Source: Nemertoderma westbladi
Taxonomy: Eukaryota > Xenacoelomorpha > Nemertodermatida > Nemertodermatidae
NCBI GenBank assembly: GCA_032718475.1
Contig: JAUCBJ010008086.1
Coordinates: forward strand, 1 to 64,000
Direction of reading: 5' to 3'
DNA: 64,000 nucleotides
The stretch's first letter is position 1. Each line of letters starts with the position of its first letter. Position numbers and translations under genes: made by a program. The notes under the pieces are model-generated. The model saw nothing but the letters and a program-made list of their open reading frames with translations. It searched no databases and was not told the origin of the DNA. Shown piece after piece: positions 9,860-18,383 of the stretch.

Positions 9860-10440
9860 ATTATATAAAGATTTTTAAGACATTTTGTTTCAATTTCATT
9901 GAAATCAAATAATTATTGTACTAAATAGTATTAATAAATTATTGCACTAGTAAATATTTCATTAGTAATAATTATTGCACTAATTATTAACTTGTATTAG
10001 CTAGATATCGGCCCACCCCACCCAAATTTTTATTTTGACAAATTTAAAACAAATTTGGCAAATCCGAAACAACCAGCTGATGATGGCTCACCTTTAGATA
10101 ACTCTGAGGCCCATTTTTTCATGGTTGTAACTTTAAAACGAATTAGCTTCTCTTCTTGTTCCAACTTATTATCTATGCTTCCTCCTACCATAGGTGGTTC
10201 GCCCGTCTGTCTTGACCCGGCGGATGACGCCATCTGGCGGGGGAACTGGTATCGTTTATTGATGCACCACCATTCTGGTAACGGTTCACAGCTCATACCC
10301 TCGCCGGATGTGCGGGATGCAACCGTGGCAACGCAACAGATTAAGGTAACGACTGCAAGTAATGAAAAACGAGTATTACTTTTATGTAAGATGAGAAAAG
10401 ATGGTAATTGTTTTTAAATCGCGAGGCTCCATATTAATGA
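9860..10440. other. Non-coding or unrecognised; one unassigned 120-codon open frame
   Basis: AT-rich to about 10040. An open frame at 10055-10417 (+), overlapped by 10030-10296 (-), has no motif I recognise; I do not call it a gene. GC is higher in 10180-10340 than in the flanks. Confidence 0.3.
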
Positions 10441-11313
10441 TTAGTAGTGATAACTAGATAAGAGTTATTAATTTTATAAATGAATATAGCTAACATATTT
10501 TAGTCAAGTCATATTCAAGTCTAATGTTATTTGATAGACCCTACATGAGTCAGTCTGTGTTCCTTTTATATGTGACTAAAATCAGTGAAGATCGGCAGAT
10601 TAGTGTGCAGTATTGTGCAGCATTGTGTATTAGTGAGACTGATAACGAAGCATTTCCTAAAGAATGCGCCATATATGTGAATTGTAACTAAGCCATATCG
10701 TTGTGAGTAGTTTAAGTCATAACTCTGTTTATATAGGTAGAGCGCCACGTCCTAAAGGAACTGTTAATATTTCCCGAAGGTGAATAATATTGTCAGAGAT
10801 TATATAATACTGTCAGTCGAATAATACATTAGGCCTACATAGCAATACGATTAAGCCGTCGAACCCAATCTCCCGGGTATATCCAGCGGGTGAATGATCG
10901 CGCACAGATTGGTTTCGACTAGTGCTGTAGTGTAGTGAATCAAATACTTGTCATAGGCTAAAGGCGAATTATTATCTAGAAGACATCCTAATTTGGCGGG
11001 TTAAACTGCCAAAGGTCTGAAAGCGCGAACAATAACGGATATTGCTTCTGTATTGCAGTAGGCAATAAAGCTGAAGTACCGGCAACCGGTACCCAGTAGG
11101 CCTGACTACCTAACCACCCGGACCGGTACCTACAGCAGTACAGGTACAGCAGTATTATTCGATTTTGATAATTATATACCGGTAGGCCTTAATAATTAAT
11201 CAGGGACTGCAGCCCTGGTTTTTTATTGAGATTTTTACTTATTTCTGTCAAGTTTTATTTGTTTGTAGGCCAGTATTGAACAGAAGGCGTGTAAGCCTGA
11301 TCAGATTGTACAG

Positions 11314-11891
11314 ACAATTTGTAGGCTGAGCTGTTGTCTGATTGCTGTTAAGTCTGAACGGATTGCAGTGTGTGTAGATCACCTGTCCGATAAAGAACGG
11401 TTAGGAAGTAGGGGCAGCGAATGCTGTAAGGTAAACCCCCAACTAAAGAATAAGTCGTACTATTGGGTTAGAACGCATACTACCTAATCATTTCAGAGTC
11501 TGCATGTCCTGTAGTTTATTTAGGCTTGAGAGTAGTCTGCCATCGTTTAGTCTGTACTTTGTTTGTGTAAGTCTGTACGGGTAGCGTATAATATTTATTT
11601 AGATAATTTGTAGGCTGGATAGTTGTCTGGCTGTTGTTAGGCCTGAACGGATTGCAGCGTGTGTAGATCACTTGTCCGATAAAGAACGGTTAGGAAGTAG
11701 GGGCAGCGAATGCTGTAAGGTAAACCCCCAACTAAAGAATAAGTCGTACTACTGGGTTAGAACGCATACTACCTAATCATTTCGGAGTCTGCATGTCCTG
11801 TAGTTTATTTAGGCTTGATAGTAGTCTGTCAGTATTTAGTCTGCATTTTGTTTGAGTGGTTTGTACGTGTAGCGTAATATTTATTATTCAG
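11314..11891 (+). repeat. Tandem duplication, two units of about 289 bp
   Basis: Unit 1 begins ACAATTTGTAGGCTG at 11314 and unit 2 ATAATTTGTAGGCTGG at 11603. Long identical blocks include GTCCGATAAAGAACGGTTAG, GTAAGGTAAACCCCCAAC and TTAGAACGCATACTACC. By eye the units are above 90 percent identical. Confidence 0.9.
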
Positions 11892-12819
11892 AGTTTATGC
11901 GATTATCCGCAACATTCATTCCCCAAGTTTGTTCCTACAATAATTGTGTTTGTTATACATACCGCTATAGTTAAATTAACCCCGGTACTACACGGGCTGC
12001 TTGGCGTAGGTAAAGACTGGTGATTTTGTGCATCGGTCACTCCAGCAGATGCCGTGGTTCTTTTAGCTGTTCAAGTATATTTAACTACAGATTATATGTT
12101 ATACAAGTACTCGTACCTAATTTAGGGTTTAGTGTACAGTGCTTTCCGAAAGTAATTAGTGTAGGCATTACATTTGTGTTGTAAAGTGGTTGATAGGCAC
12201 TTTCGATTAGCTCTATTAACTTCTAGGTAGGAACACTCCGTGATACATAACGTAGAACCTATAGCGATACGGCTATAGGTCGTCAGGCGGTGGTATTTTC
12301 CTATCTGGACAACGCAGTGTACTTACTACTAAGTATTATTTTCAAATACCGCAGTACCCTGTCAGTTGTAATAACCAGATTCTAACCCTTTGTTAGGCTG
12401 GTTTGTAGACTTCTTGTAAAATTACCCTAAAAATTAGTATTTTGTGTTTTTTGTAAATTTTTGTGTTTATTTAGAGATTGTAATCTCACCCGAATTGTAC
12501 GTAATTTGTAGTATTAAGTAACTTAGGTAAATTAGAATTATTTGTTTTAGTGTCCTATAAGTAACACTTCACTGAAAGCGCACCGCTTTGTGTAGTGATT
12601 ACTCCCCAGAAATAATAACATTTATTTCAAACATTGACAAAACCCATTAAAACGGGTATATATATATTATAAATCAAATCTAACGATTTATAAATAGTAG
12701 GCCTACCATACAACCATTAGGTCTCCATATCAGTTGGTCTACTGCTCAAATAGCGGTAATAAAGTAAGTAAAGTAACCAAGTAACCCTAAAAATTCAGAA
12801 ATTCAATTATTTAAAATAA

Positions 12820-13075
12820 TTGATATACCGGTATTTACGATAGGCCTATTATCTTTATTTCTATAAATTTAGGCTGAAATTATACCGGTACTTTATAATT
12901 AATTCTAGTCCAGAATTATATATACTACAAAACTGTAAGCTGTATACCGGTATTCCAGATAGGCCTATTTTATATTTATATATATTTGTGCTAAAATTAT
13001 ACCGGTATTCTGTGATAAACCTAGTCTGTAATAATAGTTATATATACTATAAGCATACCGGTATTCTAATATATT
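12820..13075 (+). repeat. Diverged AT-rich tandem repeats, period about 111-119 bp
   Basis: TATACCGGTATT recurs at 12826, 12945 and 13056, each copy following TATATATACTA-like AT tracts, with TAGGCCTATT following the first two; an extra AATTATACCGGTA lies between. Both hexamer-containing motifs are palindromic. Confidence 0.7.
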
Positions 13076-13199
13076 ATATATATCACGCTACACTGAGTAG
13101 CAGTACCGGTAATTAATTACTAGGCTAGCAGTTAATACTGAGTTACTAGACTTGCTCAGACTGTAATACAGCAGTAGACATTCAACTGTACACATAAAC

Positions 13200-14147
13200 A
13201 TGTCTGATACTAAGCAGAACCTGTCAGACAGTTTATTAGATGTAACGATCTGCGATTCAGATAGAGGCGTAGAACCGTCTAGTCGTAAGTTCAGTTCACC
13301 TCCCACTGTGAGGAAGGTCATCCCTCCTGTAGTAATAACAGAACCTAGGCTGGTCCAACATCGTAGGTCTATCATAGGAACTCGAGCTCAGGTCAAGCGG
13401 GACCAAGAAGCAGCAGAACAGCAACAACCCGCGAGCCAAGAACTTACTTCTCAACGGCCCGACAGCTCCAGTAGTGAAGATACGGTAGAACTGACACCCG
13501 AACGCGGAGCAAGGATGACGGATGAGGCTTATTCAGATCCCCTTCTCATCCTTCCTGCAGCCGTACTCACTAGGTTATTGATCGCTGTGGAAGAACACCA
13601 GATCGATTGGGCGAGAAGCCAGCGTTCAACTAGAGATAGTTATGCTGGATACACAAGGGAAGAACTGAAGTCCATGGTCGAGTCGCAATGGAACTTTCCC
13701 GGACCCGGACTCCCGTTTGATTTATCCGAAGCTGCCTGGGAAGACATACACCGGATGGGAGTAGCCGAGGAAACCATCGATCCAGCTGTGTGGAAGAGGT
13801 CCGCAGCCGGATACGCACAGGGATTCTTCAGCTCTATGGAGCGAGTAGAAAAACAACTGTTACAACAACCTCAAGGACCTCAAGAGCAGGGACAGCTGCT
13901 TTATCAAGTACGAGAAAGAATTCTACGAATCAGGTTAATATTATCGGCCTTTGAGGAGGCTTCTAAACGAAGACAAGACACGTCGTTGCAAGTTGCCGTA
14001 AAAACTTGGTTTCAACGGGTGAGTCGCCAGGTTCAAGGAACAGCTCAGTGGAAAGCTCAGCTGGAGGAGCGCTCAACCCATGGAGAATCAACAGACGCTA
14101 CTTATTCCCAAGTGGAAAGTGAAGCGACGGCAGAGAAACCGCATTAG
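13200..14147 (+). CDS. BEL/Pao element, N-terminal gag-like region, ended by an in-frame TAG
   Basis: 315 codons, acidic and Gln-rich, with no catalytic motif; central LPAAVLTRLLIAVEEHQ and a C-terminal basic region with VKTWFQRVSRQVQ look like a helical Gag-type domain. The stop (TAG, 14145-14147) is in the same frame as the next large frame, and the 19 codons between are open, so the two would be one protein but for this codon. The ATG at 13200 is the first after a stop-rich leader. Either a leaky stop that sets a Gag ratio, or a single point mutation. Confidence 0.6.
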   Translation: MSDTKQNLSDSLLDVTICDSDRGVEPSSRKFSSPPTVRKVIPPVVITEPRLVQHRRSIIGTRAQVKRDQEAAEQQQPASQELTSQRPDSSSSEDTVELTPERGARMTDEAYSDPLLILPAAVLTRLLIAVEEHQIDWARSQRSTRDSYAGYTREELKSMVESQWNFPGPGLPFDLSEAAWEDIHRMGVAEETIDPAVWKRSAAGYAQGFFSSMERVEKQLLQQPQGPQEQGQLLYQVRERILRIRLILSAFEEASKRRQDTSLQVAVKTWFQRVSRQVQGTAQWKAQLEERSTHGESTDATYSQVESEATAEKPH

Positions 14148-14204
14148 AGGGATGCCATTGACATCTATCTGTCGGACTATCAACGTTTTTTAGGTGATGA
14201 CGAA

Positions 14205-17200
14205 TTGAGGAGAAGGTTAGATGGACTTAGCCCTAATAGCGAAGGAACTCAGCTTGTGTTGGATGCCATCGATGTGGAAATGAGGGCTGCGAATCAGGCT
14301 AAATTCGATGAACAACTCCGCATCACACGAGTCCAAGAAGAGCAAGTAAAGAAAAAACGTATAGAAGACAGAAAGAAAGCAGCAGTGGTAGCTGCAGAAG
14401 CAGAAAGAAAAGCGGCAGCGGCAGAGGCAGCAGCAGAGGCAAAAGCGGCAGCGGCAGCGGCAGAAGCAAAAGCGGCAGCGGCAGAGGCAAAGGCGGCAGA
14501 GGCAGCAGCAGAGGCAAAAGCGGCAGCGGCAGTGGTAGAGGCAAAAGCGGCAGCGGCAGCGGCAGCGGCAGCGGCAGAAGCAAAGGCGGCCGAGGCTGAG
14601 AGAAAGGCCGCAGAGGCAGTGGCAGAAGCCGAACGGAGAGCGACTGAAGAAACCACCCAATTAGAATTGGAAAACATTCAGGAGAATCAAGACTGCATAA
14701 ATAAACAGTTAACAGCTAGTAATATGCAGATGATGAATCGATCTACTCCCAAAAGACAGGGATATACATCATCTGAGGAAGGCGATACCACCGATACTGA
14801 AGGCAAGGGAAATAGATCTCGTCTAAGTAGACGTAAAAGAACATTCCACCGTCAGAAATTGCCTGATTTGCCTCCAGCTGTTAGAAGGCAACTAAATAAC
14901 ACCAACTTAGGTAGTACAGAGCCCACAGACCAAACAATTAAAATAGAAAGACTCCCTACGATAGTAGATGAGCCTGAAATAATTAGGCCTGTTCTTGAAA
15001 TCACCCCTTCGGTGATAGACACACCTGTGCTCCCTGAGACTACCTCTAAATTCCCTCTGCATAGCACTAAGCTACCTGTGCCCCGTAGAACTGCCCAGGA
15101 GACAGTTCAGGTCCTGGACCCCGAGCGAAATATTCATAATTTGTCGCCCGTTGTCCCTCGTCCGCCCGCTACAACATTGGCGACTCCCGCTTCGGCGGTC
15201 GAATGGGTGGACAAGAGGCGGCGGGGGATGGATTTCCTGCTCGGGCAGATGCAGGAGACTGTCCAGCAATTCAAGGGCACAGTAAGGGAAAGTAGGCTAG
15301 AGTTGCAAGAAGTGCAGCAAAGTATCGCGCTAGAACGCGATAAATTAGTAAATACTCAAAGGGGTATACCACCACACTCTGTAACAATGTGTCAACCTGT
15401 TAGGTCTGAAGTATCTCATGCGCAAGGTGTGGAGCCTACACGCATATATACTGCTAGCGAAGTAGAAACTCCTATAGTGAACCCTATTAAGGGTAATTAT
15501 AGACCTGTTGATAATGACATTCCCTATAGACCTGATCATAATCCGAGAAATTTATATACCGATAACTCGATATTAAATAACACGATGGCCCAAGAAAGTT
15601 TTACGCGTCAAATGGCTAGAACCGAAGCCCGGCAAGCTGTAAAGGTGGGAGAGATCGTCAAGTTCAATGGAGATGAGATGAAATGGTTACCTTTTAATGA
15701 ATATTACAAAGATAACATACAGAACTCTGTACTATCTAATGGAGAAAAACTTAGATACCTCATCGAGTGCTTGGAAGGATCTCCCAAGTTAATGGCGTTA
15801 AAGTTTATTGGACATCCAGACGGATTAAGACAAGTTTGGGATACACTAAGCATCCGGTATGGTAATAGGAATAACATCGCTGGGTATTTGTATGCAAAGT
15901 TGGTAGCGCCCCGAAAGTTTATTAGCAGCGGAATTATCGAGTTTTCCGATGAGATTCAGGAGATCTGTAGACAATTAGATTGGCTAGGTAAGTCTCAGGA
16001 GTATCAGAATGCTATGGTTATTAGAGCAGTGGCTTCTACTTTACCGAAGGGTGGAGTAGGTACACGCTGGGATAAGAAAGTGTTATATATGATGGAACAA
16101 CAACGACGAGACCCTACCATGGCTGATCTCATGTCATTCCTAGATGGAGAAGTGAAACTACAGCTCCTGAAACTGTCCAGAGAGAAGACACCTGAAAACA
16201 AGGTAAGTGAAAAACCCGTCTCTAGGAGAAAGGTAACACCAGTGTGTTATACAGACGACGGCGAAAGCCAGACTTCTCAAGGAGAAGATAGCGGGAAAGA
16301 CACGGATAGATCTTATTACGTGAATAAAATGCCTAAAGATCAGGTAAGTAAATTCAAGTCTCGAACAAATGACAGGAGAGAACAGGTAAGAAAAACTCCT
16401 CCTACGTCTCCCAAGAGAATTCAGGTGAGAAAGCCCGAAGAAAAGGCAAGTGTACACAATGTGACTCAGAATAAGGTAAGTAACATCAAACCGAAATGTG
16501 CGCTGTGTGACGGGACCCACCATTTAAATAGGTGTGATGAATTTCTAAAGAAATCATTAACTGAGAGGCGTGAAGTCATGTGGGACAAGCGGTTGTGTTA
16601 TAACTGCCTCAGACAAGGACATCAACGGCGAACCTGTTACTCAGACATAAGGTGTGCAAAGTGTGGTGCGAAACATCATATCTTGTTGCACGCTGAATTC
16701 GATCGAACTAGTCCTAATCAGGTAAGTGATTCCGAACTACATGTCCAATTCAGTGATGTGAACGACACTGATCAATCTGAGATGGAAGGATTCTATACGG
16801 ACGAGTTCTCCGACGAAAACGAATCCTGTTACATGATAAATACCGCAGTGTATCGAGCACTCACATATGAAAAAGATACAGACAGCGACTTCATTCTAAC
16901 TACTTCTGAGCGACAACCATCGTGGAAAGCACCAACTTCCAATGTAGGAATCCGAGAATTTCCTGTAGTCCAGTTACGGGTCCATGGACCTCAAAGGAGC
17001 TATATAGTGAACGCCCTCCTGGACTCCGGCAGTACAGGAACATTCATTGATAAAGAACTAGCCGAAGACATCTTCGCTGGACAACCTAAGTTCCGAACCA
17101 AGCTAAATATGTCAGGCATTATGCAAGTTTGGAAGTCTACAGTAACAGCGGACTATTATGTAGGCGCGTTGTCCACCCCCCAGGACGAACTAGGAGAACA

Positions 17201-18383
17201 CAGCATAAGGTCAGTGAAAATGGTGGCTATAAAGAACTTCGCTACTACTCAGGCAGACCTTTATAATTGGGACGAGGATGAGAGCATCCAACATCTTAAG
17301 ATACCTCGATTCCAGACTGATTATCCTGGAGTGCAAATACTCATCGGCCAAAACGCGCACGAGGCGCTGGAGACATTAGAGAAACGGCCTGCTCAACCTC
17401 AGCCACTACAGACCTATGCGGTAAGAACTAGAGTAGGTTGGTACTTTACTGGCCCTTCCCGTAGAACACTCAGAGAAAGACTACCGCAAGAGCACGTCTG
17501 CCAGATGAGTGAATGGGAAGATGATACCAGTGAGGGAGACAACTTAACTGAGGGAATTCCATACTCCTCAGATAACGACGACATTCACCATCTTTTTGAT
17601 GAGGAGAATACCATCGATCTCCTTAAGGAAAACGAGGCTTGGCAAAACCAAGTGAACTTATGTCAACTTCTTTATCCATCTGAACGAGAAGCTTATAACG
17701 ACGAGTTAAATGACGTCATTGAGCGTCATAATGCCAAGACTCGAGATGAACATGACGTACGATTCTTTACGCAAGAGGCGGTAGAGCCCAATTCCTACGA
17801 TAAAGCCTTGTCGGTGGAAGAGGAAAGGGCCAAGCAGATCCAAGAGACAACTACACGTTTCCTCAAAGATCAAGGTAGGTATGAAGTCGGTCTACCTTTC
17901 CGCAAGAAAGAACCGAAGTTCATCAATAACAGACCCTTGGCGGAAAAAAGAATCGCGCAACTCCATCGACGCCTTATGGCTAATTCTTCAGCTAAAGCAA
18001 TGTATCAAACACAGCTGGAGAAATTTATTAGTAAGGGATACGCGGAGAGAGTACCGGAGGAAACACCTATGACTGAAAGAACGTATTACTTAACTCACCA
18101 TTACGTTCCTAAACCCGGTAAGCCACATGAAGTGAGAGTAGTGTTTGATGGCTCCGCTCTTTACATGGGTCAATCCCTTAACTCTGAATTGTTACCCGGA
18201 CCCAACTTGCTTCAATCTTTGTTGGGAATTCTTTTAAGATTGAGACAATATTCGATTGCTTTCGCCTCCGATATAGAAGGCATGTTCTTACAAGTCAAGG
18301 TGTTAGATAGGGATCGAGAAAGTCTACGATTTCTGTGGTGGCCCGAAGAGACCTCAACCAGAAACCAGTGGAGTACTGGATGA
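14205..18383 (+). CDS. BEL/Pao gag-pol: coiled coil, Gag, CCHC knuckles, aspartic protease, first half of RT
   Basis: 1392 codons. Residues about 45-150: Ala/Glu/Lys-rich helix made of AEAKAAA units. About 480-650: Gag domain of BEL type (KFNGDEMKWLPFNEYYKDN, LEGSPKLMALKFIG, W..L..RYGN). About 764-828: Cys-rich zinc knuckles (CALCDGTHHLNRC, CYNCLRQGHQRRTC, CAKCGAKHHILLH). About 936: retropepsin-like ALLDSGSTGTFID. About 1295 onward: RT start (YYLTHHYVPKPGKPHEVRVV, FDGSA, SLNSELLPGPN, FASDIEGMFLQV). The frame is lost at about 18346-18352 within RT and resumes in the overlapping frame downstream. The gag part holds an unusual cluster of AGGTAAGT strings (see findings). Acts as a virus-like-particle retrotransposon polyprotein in the cytoplasm. 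Confidence 0.9.
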   Translation: MRRRLDGLSPNSEGTQLVLDAIDVEMRAANQAKFDEQLRITRVQEEQVKKKRIEDRKKAAVVAAEAERKAAAAEAAAEAKAAAAAAEAKAAAAEAKAAEAAAEAKAAAAVVEAKAAAAAAAAAAEAKAAEAERKAAEAVAEAERRATEETTQLELENIQENQDCINKQLTASNMQMMNRSTPKRQGYTSSEEGDTTDTEGKGNRSRLSRRKRTFHRQKLPDLPPAVRRQLNNTNLGSTEPTDQTIKIERLPTIVDEPEIIRPVLEITPSVIDTPVLPETTSKFPLHSTKLPVPRRTAQETVQVLDPERNIHNLSPVVPRPPATTLATPASAVEWVDKRRRGMDFLLGQMQETVQQFKGTVRESRLELQEVQQSIALERDKLVNTQRGIPPHSVTMCQPVRSEVSHAQGVEPTRIYTASEVETPIVNPIKGNYRPVDNDIPYRPDHNPRNLYTDNSILNNTMAQESFTRQMARTEARQAVKVGEIVKFNGDEMKWLPFNEYYKDNIQNSVLSNGEKLRYLIECLEGSPKLMALKFIGHPDGLRQVWDTLSIRYGNRNNIAGYLYAKLVAPRKFISSGIIEFSDEIQEICRQLDWLGKSQEYQNAMVIRAVASTLPKGGVGTRWDKKVLYMMEQQRRDPTMADLMSFLDGEVKLQLLKLSREKTPENKVSEKPVSRRKVTPVCYTDDGESQTSQGEDSGKDTDRSYYVNKMPKDQVSKFKSRTNDRREQVRKTPPTSPKRIQVRKPEEKASVHNVTQNKVSNIKPKCALCDGTHHLNRCDEFLKKSLTERREVMWDKRLCYNCLRQGHQRRTCYSDIRCAKCGAKHHILLHAEFDRTSPNQVSDSELHVQFSDVNDTDQSEMEGFYTDEFSDENESCYMINTAVYRALTYEKDTDSDFILTTSERQPSWKAPTSNVGIREFPVVQLRVHGPQRSYIVNALLDSGSTGTFIDKELAEDIFAGQPKFRTKLNMSGIMQVWKSTVTADYYVGALSTPQDELGEHSIRSVKMVAIKNFATTQADLYNWDEDESIQHLKIPRFQTDYPGVQILIGQNAHEALETLEKRPAQPQPLQTYAVRTRVGWYFTGPSRRTLRERLPQEHVCQMSEWEDDTSEGDNLTEGIPYSSDNDDIHHLFDEENTIDLLKENEAWQNQVNLCQLLYPSEREAYNDELNDVIERHNAKTRDEHDVRFFTQEAVEPNSYDKALSVEEERAKQIQETTTRFLKDQGRYEVGLPFRKKEPKFINNRPLAEKRIAQLHRRLMANSSAKAMYQTQLEKFISKGYAERVPEETPMTERTYYLTHHYVPKPGKPHEVRVVFDGSALYMGQSLNSELLPGPNLLQSLLGILLRLRQYSIAFASDIEGMFLQVKVLDRDRESLRFLWWPEETSTRNQWSTG

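Larger units (their letters stand above)
10441..13199 (+). promoter_or_regulatory. Long repetitive leader upstream of the BEL/Pao element
   Basis: About 2.7 kb with no coding frame. It contains a 289-bp tandem duplication (11314-11891) and AT-rich tandem repeats with TACCGGTA and TAGGCCTA palindromes (12820-13075). A 5' LTR should lie somewhere here if the element is complete, but I found no segment matching the sequence 3' of the pol stop. The leader could be a long 5' untranslated region, a diverged LTR, or unrelated satellite-like DNA next to a 5'-truncated element. Confidence 0.4.

Noticed and set aside
10030-10417. Overlapping open frames on both strands (88 and 120 codons)
   Set aside because: No motif, no splice or promoter evidence, and overlap of two strands makes chance likely; reported only as unassigned.
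14217-14677. Three long minus-strand open frames opposite the Ala-rich gag segment
   Set aside because: They are by-products of the GCAGCG repeat on the plus strand, giving Cys/Arg, Ala/Phe or Leu/Pro-only proteins with no domain.
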